In this document: positions 34,596-43,056 of the stretch, piece after piece | Numbering within the stretch: the first letter of the stretch is position 1 | How the letters are laid out: each line of letters starts with the position of its first letter | Assembly: GCA_946481315.1 (NCBI GenBank) | Contig: CAMLMH010000001.1 | Location: forward strand, 868,001-932,000 | Reading direction: 5' to 3' | Source of the DNA: an uncultured Bacteriovorax sp. | Lineage (GTDB): Bacteria > Bdellovibrionota > Bacteriovoracia > Bacteriovoracales > Bacteriovoracaceae | DNA length: 64,000 nucleotides | Position numbers and translations under genes: made by a program | Notes under the pieces: generated by a model | Database searches by the model: none | Told to the model about the DNA's origin: nothing | What the model saw: the letters and a program-made list of their open reading frames with translations, nothing else

Positions 34596-35519
34596 TCAAG
34601 GTTTTTTAGTCAAAATGATAAAATTGAAAAAGAGGGCATGAATGAAAAAACCAATGGCTGAAGCAAGTGAGGCTTTTGGATCATAGAACAATAATATTGC
34701 TCCGGAGACGGCAAAATTTTTGGTTGCAACCGACAGGTCAAGTGCCGTTGCGGTGGTATATGAAAATAAATTAGAGTTAATTTTTCGGGCCAGAAAATAG
34801 ACACCAAAATCCTGCAGCAGCATGATCAGTGTGATGAAAAGAATTTCCTTCCATGGCGTGTAGTCGAGATTGATCTTGGCAACCGAAGCACCCATATATG
34901 TAAAAGCAAGAAAAGATATGGCCAGCATGTTGATATGACCGGCCTGGCTTTTTAAAGAGCGAACAACAACCGGCATAAACTTCTGCAAAAAGAGACCGAT
35001 GGGAACCGGCCCCAGGATCAAAATCAGCATATCGATAATGATTGGACGTAAGTGAATGTGGCCGATCCCTTTGATGTTGAACAGATCTGCTCCCCAGAAG
35101 GCCACCCCCAATACCGCCAATGGAAAAAGAATCATGGTCGCAATCATCATAGCGTAGGCCAGTTCAACATCACCTTTATGCAGACGGGTAAACTGCGGAA
35201 CAACAATTGCTACCGGACATAAAGAAGCAAGAATGAGCCCATAACGGAAAGACTCCTCAGTGATCAGAGCATTAACCAGAAACCACTGTAACAGGGGAAA
35301 GAACATTAAATGAAAAAATAAACCGGCCAGTAAAGGATATTTCAGGATGTTCAGCTGACGGAAGACCAGAGCAGGATTAATTTCCATCCACGCCAGGACC
35401 ATCATAAAGAAGAGAACAGCAAATGCATATGAAGAGGACGCCAGCGCGACGTAGGGAAAGAGTATTCCGGCGACAAAAGATAAAACTATAGGAAGTCCGA
35501 ATAAATTTAACATGGTCAA
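34596..35519 (-). CDS. bile acid:sodium symporter-family (BASS) transporter
   Basis: A 307-residue inner-membrane protein with about nine or ten hydrophobic segments. LASLCPVAIVVPQFTRLHKGD and ATALDLSVATKNFAVSGAIL are the two cores typical of the SBF/BASS family, which moves organic anions with sodium. The substrate is unknown. It lies alone on the minus strand, 31 bases from the divergent phosphodiesterase-like gene, and may take part in uptake or export of a product of the region. Confidence 0.85.
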   Translation of the reverse strand: MTMLNLFGLPIVLSFVAGILFPYVALASSSYAFAVLFFMMVLAWMEINPALVFRQLNILKYPLLAGLFFHLMFFPLLQWFLVNALITEESFRYGLILASLCPVAIVVPQFTRLHKGDVELAYAMMIATMILFPLAVLGVAFWGADLFNIKGIGHIHLRPIIIDMLILILGPVPIGLFLQKFMPVVVRSLKSQAGHINMLAISFLAFTYMGASVAKINLDYTPWKEILFITLIMLLQDFGVYFLARKINSNLFSYTTATALDLSVATKNFAVSGAILLFYDPKASLASAIGFFIHALFFNFIILTKKP

Positions 35520-35550
35520 ATGATCAGTGCTTTCATATTATTTTAATATT

Positions 35551-37623
35551 ATGGAAGACAAAAAAAGAAATGTAACCATTGTTTTAGTTATTGCTGCTTT
35601 TTTGGCCATGCTGGTGGCCTTGTTTACGACTAAAAACACTCAAAAAAGTACACAAAAAAGACTGAAACTCTACTGGTTCATCCCGGATGGACTTCGCTCA
35701 GAACCTGTCACTTTTAAAATTTTTGAATGGGCAAGAACCGGCAAACTTCCTAATCTGAAGCAGTTAATGGATGAAGGAGCTCACGGTTACTCGATCCCTG
35801 TTTTTCCCGGACACACTCCCACCAATTTTGCGACATTGTTAACCGGTACAACTCCTGACGTTCACGGTATAGCTGACGGACCGATGCGCATTGAAGGTTA
35901 CCCTCTGAAGATGGTTTCCAAAGGAGGATTCAGTTCACAGGCAAAACGAGTGGCACCGCTTTGGTATACGCTGGAACAAGAAAAAATGCTGGTGAGCCTT
36001 TTATCAATTCCGGGATCGACTCCGCCGGAATTAAACGATGGAGTCACAATACGCGGACGCTGGGGAGGCTGGGGAATTGATTTTCCGGCCATTAATTTTC
36101 ACGCCGAAGGTGACAGACAGCTACAGGTTGAGGCCGGACAAAATAAACGTGTTTTTAATTTTGGTTCTGAGCTGACAAAGTTTATCAAAACCAGAAATCC
36201 TGAAGGCTGGACAATTCCGGTACAAAGTTATTCACCGGCGCGGGAAATTGATCTCACAAACTGGAGTTATCCTTTCTATGGTCTTATCATCGATTCTTCA
36301 GATGATCAGACCGAAAATTATGATCAGGTCATTTTTTCATCTGATAAAAAAACAATTGTCCGTAAAATTAAGGAAGGCGAGTGGAGTGACTGGGTGGGGG
36401 TGAAACTCAACTGGGAACTGAAAAATGATTACAATATTCATACGCCTAAGAAGTCCGCCTGGGAGAGGGAAGCCTCTGCAGTTGAAGTCGGAACCGATAT
36501 GAAAATCAAGGTCATCAAACTGGGTAAAAAAGATTATTTCCGTATCCGTTTTTTTTACAACAATCTCAACGAGTTTCTGGTTAAACCCAGTTATGTCTTT
36601 GATGACATTCACAAAAATGTCGGCCCGGCCGTAGACTTTGTCGACAACTATCCGCCACAGCTCATTTATTTGCGGGAAGATAAAACGACGTTTCTCGAAG
36701 AGATGCAGATGTCTTTTGAATGGCACCAGAAGATGGCCGGCTATATGATTAAGCAGCTCAAAAGTGACGTCATTATTCAGAGTATTTATTCTCCCAATCA
36801 GATGCTGACCAGCCGCTGGTGGCTGCCTTATGTTGATCCTAAAAGTCCGCGTTATCATGAAATAAGCGACACGGAGAGAGAAATCTTGTGGCAAGAAGTC
36901 CTATCCATGTACCAGCATATCGATAATATACTCGGAGAAATCCTACGATCAGCACCCTCAGACGCCTACATTGTCTTTTCGTCTGATCACGGGGCCATTC
37001 CACTATCTAAAGAAGTCCGGCTCAATAATCTGTTTGCCAAAAAAGGCTGGCTGAAATTTAAATTCTCCAAAGCTACCGGAGAATATGAAATAGACTGGGA
37101 AAAGACCAGGGCCATTTTCCTGCAGATGGATAACGTTTATCTGCATACCAAAGGTTTGGGCGGCAATTACAACCGTGATTCCGGACCTCACTATGAAGCT
37201 TTTAGAAACGAAGTAATAGAGGCAATCTCATCTCTGACAGACAGTAATGGAATCAGACCACTCGCCAGTATTGTTAAATGGGAAGAATTAGAGAAACTGC
37301 AGTTACCGGCGGACCGATCCGGTGACCTGGTCATTGCCAATACTCCACACTATAACTGGGTGGAAGACGTTTCTCTGGACTATCAGATTTTCAAAACATC
37401 GCTGAAAGGCGGTTATAAGCAGGCCGTGCTGCCGGATCAGGAAAATGGTATGTGGACTCCGTTTGTGATTAAAGGGCCAGGAGTTAAGGCCGGAGCTGAA
37501 TTGAAAAATCCGGTTAACCATATTGATCAGTATGCAACGATCCTTCGGTTGCTGAATATCAAACCGACCGGACATCAAAAAGGACGGGTTCTGAAAGAAA
37601 TTCTCCGGCACTCTATAAATTAA
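35551..37623 (+). CDS. type I phosphodiesterase / nucleotide pyrophosphatase-family protein
   Basis: A 690-residue protein with an N-terminal membrane anchor (about 8-30) and a large alkaline-phosphatase-superfamily domain. PDGLR at the start of the domain, PGHTPTNFATLLTG with the likely nucleophile Thr, GIADG, and SSDHGA near the middle give the metal-binding framework. It would hydrolyse a phosphodiester or phosphate in the periplasm. The ATG at 35551 is used because a longer GTG-started frame has no clear ribosome-binding site. Its end overlaps phhA tail to tail by 4 bases. Confidence 0.85.
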   Translation: MEDKKRNVTIVLVIAAFLAMLVALFTTKNTQKSTQKRLKLYWFIPDGLRSEPVTFKIFEWARTGKLPNLKQLMDEGAHGYSIPVFPGHTPTNFATLLTGTTPDVHGIADGPMRIEGYPLKMVSKGGFSSQAKRVAPLWYTLEQEKMLVSLLSIPGSTPPELNDGVTIRGRWGGWGIDFPAINFHAEGDRQLQVEAGQNKRVFNFGSELTKFIKTRNPEGWTIPVQSYSPAREIDLTNWSYPFYGLIIDSSDDQTENYDQVIFSSDKKTIVRKIKEGEWSDWVGVKLNWELKNDYNIHTPKKSAWEREASAVEVGTDMKIKVIKLGKKDYFRIRFFYNNLNEFLVKPSYVFDDIHKNVGPAVDFVDNYPPQLIYLREDKTTFLEEMQMSFEWHQKMAGYMIKQLKSDVIIQSIYSPNQMLTSRWWLPYVDPKSPRYHEISDTEREILWQEVLSMYQHIDNILGEILRSAPSDAYIVFSSDHGAIPLSKEVRLNNLFAKKGWLKFKFSKATGEYEIDWEKTRAIFLQMDNVYLHTKGLGGNYNRDSGPHYEAFRNEVIEAISSLTDSNGIRPLASIVKWEELEKLQLPADRSGDLVIANTPHYNWVEDVSLDYQIFKTSLKGGYKQAVLPDQENGMWTPFVIKGPGVKAGAELKNPVNHIDQYATILRLLNIKPTGHQKGRVLKEILRHSIN

Positions 37624-38417
37624 ACTTTGAACTTTTTCTTGCGCTCAAAGCGGGCAGGGAAGTCTTCCATACTCATGGAGGAAATTGCCATTTTAAGCGG
37701 ATCTTTTTCAATCAGGGCAAACAAGTCTTCATAACTATCGATGACAAAATATACCGGCTGGAGAATATCGATACGAAATGGAGTTCGGAGTGCAACCATG
37801 GGATCGAGCGGAAGACGCTCCGGAATTTCACTCTCGACACTGTACTTTACTTCAGAAGCTGACGAGAGTATTCCTCCGCCATAGGCCTTTATTTTTCCAT
37901 CTTCTTTGATCAGACCAAACTCGATTGTAAACCAGAACAGCCGGAACATGCGCATACGTGTTTTACTGTCGGCCTTCAGGGCCATTTTTCCATACTGATG
38001 CATGAATTCGGCGTAAGGCTCGTTGGTCAGTAAAGGACAATGGCCGAAGAGCTCATGAAAAACATCGGGTTCCTGGATGTAATCAATATCTTCCGGAATG
38101 CGGATGAAATTAGCCGCAGGAAAACGCTTATTGGACAGCAGAGTAAAAAAATGATCAGGCTGAATGAGTGCGGGCACATGTTCTACCCCCCAGCCAGTGT
38201 GCGAACTGAGTCTTTCCGTTATCTCATAATGCTGAGGGATCACAGAACCGAAATCCAGTAACTCCACTCCGCGCAGGAACTCCCGGGAGGCACGCGTTTT
38301 AACCAGCTCTTTCTGCCGATTGAGCAGGAAAGCCCATGTTTCATTTTCTTCTTTTGAATAATGGGCGGTCCCATTTTCGTCCAGGGGCAGAGACTGATAA
38401 ATGTGTTTAGGTTTCAT
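37620..38417 (-). CDS. phhA: phenylalanine 4-hydroxylase
   Basis: A 265-residue monomer-type phenylalanine hydroxylase that makes tyrosine using tetrahydropterin, O2 and Fe(II). The iron triad is visible: H121 and H126 in FHELFGH, and E166 in TIEFGL. It has no regulatory ACT domain, as usual for bacterial PhhA. The start codon overlaps the stop of the SRPBCC gene (4 bases), placing it last in a three-gene operon. The pterin supply could come from the folE and PTPS-like genes near the right end, and recycling from phhB at 12411-12665. Confidence 0.95.
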   Translation of the reverse strand: MKPKHIYQSLPLDENGTAHYSKEENETWAFLLNRQKELVKTRASREFLRGVELLDFGSVIPQHYEITERLSSHTGWGVEHVPALIQPDHFFTLLSNKRFPAANFIRIPEDIDYIQEPDVFHELFGHCPLLTNEPYAEFMHQYGKMALKADSKTRMRMFRLFWFTIEFGLIKEDGKIKAYGGGILSSASEVKYSVESEIPERLPLDPMVALRTPFRIDILQPVYFVIDSYEDLFALIEKDPLKMAISSMSMEDFPARFERKKKFKV

Positions 38418-38854
38418 GTGAGCTCACGGATATAGACAGGCTCTCTGGCCTTAAACATTAAATAGATCAAAGGATACAAACAAAGATCTAGAACCGACAA
38501 ACCGGTTGTAAAAAAAATATGATCAACGATCACTGAAGTACTCTCTGAAAGGTTTCGGACAGTGTGAATGTGTTTCCATGTTTTAAGGGGAAACGGAATT
38601 TGTAATCCGATGTCAGTAAAGCTGGAGTATTGATCCGTATGTTCTTCACTGACAATTTTATTTTTCCAGTGCTGCCTGAAAATTCCCAGAAGAAATACAT
38701 CCAGATGCACTTCATCACCTGTGCGGCATCCATCAAAGCGATAGACGTGGATAGAAGTTAATGGAGGTTTTAGGGCAGAAAAAAGCTGTAGATTAAAACG
38801 CCGAAAAACGTCTTGATAAGAGTTTTGTATAACGGTTTCAATCTTCAGTTGCAT
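38414..38854 (-). CDS. SRPBCC-like protein
   Basis: A 146-residue protein with the look of a START/SRPBCC ligand-binding domain: an N-terminal strand VIQNSYQDVFRRF, several strands, and a C-terminal helix ending in VIVDHIFFTTGLSV. It is coupled to phhA by a 4-base overlap. The family binds hydrophobic ligands, but the ligand here is unknown. It lies 11 bases after the preceding gene. Confidence 0.55.
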   Translation of the reverse strand: MQLKIETVIQNSYQDVFRRFNLQLFSALKPPLTSIHVYRFDGCRTGDEVHLDVFLLGIFRQHWKNKIVSEEHTDQYSSFTDIGLQIPFPLKTWKHIHTVRNLSESTSVIVDHIFFTTGLSVLDLCLYPLIYLMFKAREPVYIRELT

Positions 38855-38865
38855 GCCGAAGCTTA

Positions 38866-39399
38866 TTAAGCAGCTTTGAGCATGAATTTAATTTTTTCGT
38901 GCTGACAAAGTGAAGTGAATGGCTTCAGCCAGCAATCATCACTTAAACGAAGAATAATTTTATGGGAGTGGTCTTTTTTCTTCAGCAGTGTCTGTGGAAA
39001 CAGTGCCAGAGGAGCTCCTTCCAGGACAAATTCAAAACTCTTATCACTGGAGAGTTTTCCTGAATATAAAGCGGCCAGGCAGATATAAGCTCCATAGGCC
39101 GAAGCCTCAATTTTAATTTTTTGTCCTTTGCAGTTGTTGATGTGTTCAATAAGAACTAATGCATCAGCATTAAGTGCGAAAGGATTTATGTGTTTGTAGC
39201 TGCTTAAAAGATCGCGATGTTTTTTGGATAAACGCTTTTTTTCTTCTGCTGTAAAATTAAGAAAATCAAAACTTGATAGCATTGTCTGATCAAATCCAAC
39301 ATTCATTGGGGTGGCGGCATAACTCATCAGAGGTTTTTTAGCCGCTTTTGGATCCTCGTAAAAAAAGATCTTTCCTTTGAAGTGTTGAACTTTTTGCAT
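38866..39399 (-). CDS. hypothetical protein (weak alpha/beta hydrolase resemblance)
   Basis: A 177-residue protein with no signal peptide. EASAYGAYICLAAL looks like a nucleophile elbow preceded by a strand, which suggests an alpha/beta hydrolase half-fold, but no full catalytic triad is seen. A GAGGA ribosome-binding site lies before the ATG. It is the first gene of the phhA operon. I assign no function. Confidence 0.6.
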   Translation of the reverse strand: MQKVQHFKGKIFFYEDPKAAKKPLMSYAATPMNVGFDQTMLSSFDFLNFTAEEKKRLSKKHRDLLSSYKHINPFALNADALVLIEHINNCKGQKIKIEASAYGAYICLAALYSGKLSSDKSFEFVLEGAPLALFPQTLLKKKDHSHKIILRLSDDCWLKPFTSLCQHEKIKFMLKAA

Positions 39400-39613
39400 G
39401 CGAATCCTCGATAGTTATGGGGCTCACCTAATAATAAACCCTTTCGGTTTGTTTTAAAAAAAGTTGAATTTTTGGAGGAAATTGCTCGAATTTGCCGGGA
39501 CTTGGGACCTTCCTCTAAGTTTTATTTATGCCCAGTTATTGAGCAATCTTCTTAAGGAGGTTTTTACGGGGAGGACCTTTCTAAGGCTGCTATTTTCTTA
39601 TTATAATAGGTCC

Positions 39614-40126
39614 ATGATGAGAGATAAAAAAATCAAAATAGTGTCAGCTTGTTTTTTCTTCGCCCTGGGATTTGCGGCCAACGGTCTGCTCGAGCGTGTT
39701 CAACATGCCGGACCAGTTAATGTGGAAGGCGAAGAGCGCTATCCGGTCAATCCGGACGATTTTGATTCTCAAAAAATCATTGAGGCCATAGAGCGAGATC
39801 GTTCCGACTGGCAAGTTCCTCCACCTGGGATGGAAAGTGAGGGCGCGAGCATTATGGGTGAGATTGCACAGCGTGAAGATGAAAAATTCGTTTATTATGA
39901 AATACCGATTAATCAGTCAGCCAATGCCAACCATGAACTGAAAGTGGAAATTAAAGAGGGGATTGTCCGCATTGCTGAAGTGCTAAAAGGTAAAGATGAA
40001 AATTCAGTCATTGAAACCAGTGCGGAGCGAATGTTTTCGCTTGATCCATCATTGGATTCATCCATGGCGGAAGTTAAAAACCTGAAAGATAAAATTACGA
40101 TCAAAATTCCCAAGAAACGAATCTGA
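39614..40126 (+). CDS. Hsp20/alpha-crystallin-like protein with N-terminal anchor
   Basis: A 170-residue protein with a hydrophobic N-terminal segment (signal or anchor) and a C-terminal region resembling the small heat shock fold: LKVEIKEGIVRIAEV, then MFSLDPSLDSSMAEVKNLKD, then ITIKIPKKRI. This matches the typical sHSP ending, in which a strand with an I-x-I/V-type PK motif closes the domain. An exported small heat shock protein is unusual. The ATG at 39614 is preferred over a TTG-started frame at 39464. A TATAAT at 39602-39607 lies so close that the transcript may be nearly leaderless. Confidence 0.6.
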   Translation: MMRDKKIKIVSACFFFALGFAANGLLERVQHAGPVNVEGEERYPVNPDDFDSQKIIEAIERDRSDWQVPPPGMESEGASIMGEIAQREDEKFVYYEIPINQSANANHELKVEIKEGIVRIAEVLKGKDENSVIETSAERMFSLDPSLDSSMAEVKNLKDKITIKIPKKRI

Positions 40127-40693
40127 TTAGCGGAATCTTAAACCTAAATTAATCATCGGAGTTAAAGAGGTATATGTTTCGCTCACTTCCGTCGAGGTGT
40201 TGTTGACTTCTGCTTTACTGACATTGAGGGCGTGATACATGAGACTGGCCCCCATGTAAAAATTGCGGGACAATTTGAGTTCATATCCCAACCCCGCCAG
40301 GAGTCCATAACCGGAAATTTCCTCATTAAGACCAGCTAGGGTAGTGCGTTTACCTTTAGCATACGGATTCCAGGCAGCTGTCACAAAGATAGTGCGGTCA
40401 TTGTTAAAGTAATAAGTCATTCGTGGCCCCAGTTCCAGAGTGGAGACTTTGGTTGAGGTTGTAGTCTTAAAATCATGCGAAAGTATTGTTATGTTCTGAC
40501 CAATATAAAACTGGCCTTTGGATCCCAGTGAGGCACCAATATAGATATGATTGGTCGTGTCTGCAAAAGTAAATTTTGTTCCGCCATCTTCATAAGAGTT
40601 AAAACCGGTATTAATATCGATTTTAAAATCTGCCATTACTGCAGAAGAGATGAGTATCAGAAAACTTACAATCAGCGATTTAATCATTTTCAT
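40127..40693 (-). CDS. outer-membrane beta-barrel protein
   Basis: A 188-residue protein with a signal peptide (1-21) and alternating hydrophobic/polar strands. The C-terminus ends in the aromatic NLGLRFR, typical of outer-membrane insertion signals. About eight strands are predicted by eye. It begins 14 bases after the tyrS stop, so the two are probably co-transcribed. The stop codon abuts the end of the convergent Hsp20-like gene. The function is unknown. Confidence 0.75.
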   Translation of the reverse strand: MKMIKSLIVSFLILISSAVMADFKIDINTGFNSYEDGGTKFTFADTTNHIYIGASLGSKGQFYIGQNITILSHDFKTTTSTKVSTLELGPRMTYYFNNDRTIFVTAAWNPYAKGKRTTLAGLNEEISGYGLLAGLGYELKLSRNFYMGASLMYHALNVSKAEVNNTSTEVSETYTSLTPMINLGLRFR

Positions 40694-40707
40694 ATCAATC
40701 CTTTGAT

Positions 40708-41979
40708 TTAAATAAATTTAACAACACAGTAGTTTTTCTTTCCTTTCCTGAGAACCATGCAGGACTCGGAAGCCAGATGATCTACTGTAAGACTTAGTGT
40801 CGTGTCAGTAAGAGAATCATTGTTTAAATATACACCTTTTTGCTCGATAGACTTTCGTGCTTCACTTTTACTGGAAAAGAGAGGTGTTTGGGCGAGTAAA
40901 TCAAGAAGAGGATAACCTTTAAGCAGATCACTGCGCTCTAGCTCTATTGCCGGAACTCCGGAAAAAATAGCATTGAGATCTTTATCCTTAAGCTGGGTGA
41001 TTTTTTCACCAAAAAAGATGCGGGTAGCATAAAGTGCCGAATCTAATCCTTCCTGACCATGAACTAATCTTACGACTTCAGCTGCCAGGGTTTTTTGCGC
41101 TTCTCTTAAATGGGGTTCCGCCAGCGTTTTCTCTTCCAGCTTCTTGATTTCATCCAGAGATAAAAAGGTAAAATACTTCAGATACTTAATCACTGAAGCA
41201 TCTTCACTATTTAAGAGAAACTGATACATTTGGTAGGGCGAAGTCATTTCGGGATCAAGATAAATGGCCGATCCTCCTTCGGATTTCCCGAATTTATTTC
41301 CATGTGCATCTGTGACCAGTGGAAAAACGAGTCCGAACACGTGTTTGCCATCCATTTTTCTGGTGTAATCAATTCCGGCAGTAATATTTCCCCATTGATC
41401 ACTGCCACCCATTTGAAGACTAACGTCATAGGTATGGGCGAGATGGCGGTAGTCATAAGCCTGAATCATCTGGTAACAAAATTCAGTGAAACTCAAACCA
41501 ACTTCAGAATCCAGTCTTTTTCTGACCGACTCTTTAGCGATCATTTCAGAAATTCTGAATTTTTTTCCTACATCTCTCAAAAATTCCAGAAAAGTGAATT
41601 TTCCCATCCAGTCATAATTGTTAACCATCTTTGCAGCGTTTTCACCTTCAAGACGAACGATACGATTAAACTGTTTTTTCTGAGCTTCAAGGTTTTCTTT
41701 GATTACATCTTCAGTCAATAATACACGTTCTGTGCTTTTACCTGATGGATCGCCGATCATTCCGGTGGCACCTCCGAGAACAATAAACGGAATATGCCCG
41801 GCATCCTGAAATCGCCTCATCGTTATCATCGTGAAGAGATTTCCCATTTGCAAAGAACGAGCTGTAGGGTCATAACCAATATAAAACTTTATTTTCTTGG
41901 TATTTAATATTTCTTTTAGTTCCGGGCTTGAAACATCAGCAATCAAACCGCGTTGCTCTAATTCTTCGTAAAAATCCAT
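40708..41979 (-). CDS. tyrS: tyrosyl-tRNA synthetase
   Basis: A 423-residue class I tRNA synthetase for tyrosine. Landmarks are YDPTARSLQMGNL (HIGH region), GGSDQWGNI, and the KMSKS-like KFGKSEGG, followed by a C-terminal S4 RNA-binding domain (SKSEARKSIEQKGVYLNND). Length and order are normal. An AAGGATC ribosome-binding site precedes the ATG. It is followed closely by an outer-membrane protein gene. Confidence 0.97.
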   Translation of the reverse strand: MDFYEELEQRGLIADVSSPELKEILNTKKIKFYIGYDPTARSLQMGNLFTMITMRRFQDAGHIPFIVLGGATGMIGDPSGKSTERVLLTEDVIKENLEAQKKQFNRIVRLEGENAAKMVNNYDWMGKFTFLEFLRDVGKKFRISEMIAKESVRKRLDSEVGLSFTEFCYQMIQAYDYRHLAHTYDVSLQMGGSDQWGNITAGIDYTRKMDGKHVFGLVFPLVTDAHGNKFGKSEGGSAIYLDPEMTSPYQMYQFLLNSEDASVIKYLKYFTFLSLDEIKKLEEKTLAEPHLREAQKTLAAEVVRLVHGQEGLDSALYATRIFFGEKITQLKDKDLNAIFSGVPAIELERSDLLKGYPLLDLLAQTPLFSSKSEARKSIEQKGVYLNNDSLTDTTLSLTVDHLASESCMVLRKGKKNYCVVKFI

Positions 41980-42043
41980 TTCTGTGATCCTTTAAGACAA
42001 GGTGGGAAGTTTAGAGAAGATTATGACAGAAAAAGGGCAAGAA

Positions 42044-42070
42044 GAGAATCCTGTCTTTGACAGGATTCTC
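42044..42070 (-). terminator. terminator after the small exported coiled-coil gene
   Basis: A perfect 12-bp stem (GAGAATCCTGTC / GACAGGATTCTC, arms 42044-42055 and 42059-42070) with a 3-base loop. On the minus strand it is followed by a T-rich stretch. It lies 13 bases past the stop at 42083. Confidence 0.65.
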
Positions 42071-42082
42071 CAAAAGCGGGAA

Positions 42083-42499
42083 TTATTTTAAGTAAGATTT
42101 AAGGTCAGATATCAGGCTTTCTAGTCGACGGTTTGTCTTCTGCAAAGTCTCAAGATCCGGTTGAATTTCTTTCCTGTTTAGTGCTTCCTGGTCTTCGCGG
42201 ATATTTTGCAGTCGGGCAATGAAGCCTGAGAGCGCATATTGAGCTTCTTCTTTGGCATTCTCATCACTCATGCGGTCATTGGCGAAACGGGCCACCAGAG
42301 CAATCAGCTGGGAGGCTTTCTCCTGGCGGGAGGCGATTTCCTTATGCAGATCTTCAATCATCATGTTTTCGGCAGCAAGGATTTTTCCTTCTGTTATTTC
42401 CCGGGCCATGATTTCATCAATATCGTCCTGGGAATAGGCCAAAGGGGCGATGAGAGTTGAGGTTAGAAGCATCATTCCAATCCAGGTTTTCATTTTCAC
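42083..42499 (-). CDS. small exported coiled-coil protein
   Basis: A 138-residue protein with a signal peptide (about 1-24, SAYSQ-type end region at residue 23) and a mostly helical, charged mature part likely to form a coiled coil (EMAREITEGK... and LESLISDLKSYL). There is no known domain. It is a monocistronic gene with its own terminator. The function is unknown. Confidence 0.7.
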   Translation of the reverse strand: MKMKTWIGMMLLTSTLIAPLAYSQDDIDEIMAREITEGKILAAENMMIEDLHKEIASRQEKASQLIALVARFANDRMSDENAKEEAQYALSGFIARLQNIREDQEALNRKEIQPDLETLQKTNRRLESLISDLKSYLK

Positions 42500-42633
42500 T
42501 GTCCTCTTCGTTTATGCTCACTCTTTATTCGCCTGTCTAAATATTTGACGGCAGCTGAGTGTGCTAAGTTTGTAATTGTTCACTGATCTCAATGATTCAC
42601 TACTGGTCATGATGCAGGCTTAATGCCAAGATA

Positions 42634-43011
42634 GTGATGATGGACAAACAAACGAAAATCATTTTTTATGACGGTGACTGTGGATTATGCCAGCGTTCAA
42701 TCCGTTGGCTGGCAACTTCTGACCGCGATCACAGACTCCTCTTCGCTCCTTTAAATGGCAAAACTTATCAGCAATATTTCTCCACTCCCGCCCAAATGGA
42801 AACGGTCATTTATCTGAAAGGAAAAGAGAGTTTTACCAAAAGCTCTGCCATCCTGGAGTGTCTTGAAGATTTACCAAAACGCAAACTTTATTCCTTTCTT
42901 CTCCGGCTCATACCAAAAATTATTCGTGATTTTTTCTATGATCTGGTTGCGGCCGGCAGACATAAGTTGACGTGCCCATACTTCCCGCGTGACGAACGTT
43001 TTCTCGAATAG
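42634..43011 (+). CDS. DCC-family thiol-disulfide oxidoreductase-like protein
   Basis: A 125-residue DUF393/DCC family protein. The family hallmark FYDGDCGLC puts the Cys pair C16 and C19 next to D13 and D15, giving a thioredoxin-like redox site. The second half has SAILECLEDL and the typical C-terminal ending with RLIPKIIRDFFYDLVA. Three start codons in a row (GTG-ATG-ATG) leave the exact N-terminus open by two residues. The substrate is unknown. Confidence 0.88.
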   Translation: MMMDKQTKIIFYDGDCGLCQRSIRWLATSDRDHRLLFAPLNGKTYQQYFSTPAQMETVIYLKGKESFTKSSAILECLEDLPKRKLYSFLLRLIPKIIRDFFYDLVAAGRHKLTCPYFPRDERFLE

Positions 43012-43020
43012 TTCATTTTA

Positions 43021-43029
43021 TGTTATAAT
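43021..43029 (+). promoter_or_regulatory. extended -10 promoter for the CDF transporter gene
   Basis: TGT followed by TATAAT at 43024-43029, giving TGnTATAAT. No good -35 was seen. It lies 28 bases before the GTG start at 43057. Confidence 0.5.
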
Positions 43030-43056
43030 GACTGCTGATAAAATTGCGGGGTCATA

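Noticed and set aside
36337..36894. 185-codon frame on the minus strand
   Set aside because: It is antisense to the phosphodiesterase-like gene, with no ribosome-binding site.
39464..39613. N-terminal extension of the Hsp20-like gene
   Set aside because: It begins at a TTG and adds a second hydrophobic-like stretch before the natural signal; the ATG at 39614 is better.
41230..41721. 163-codon frame on the plus strand
   Set aside because: It is antisense to tyrS, a clear housekeeping gene.
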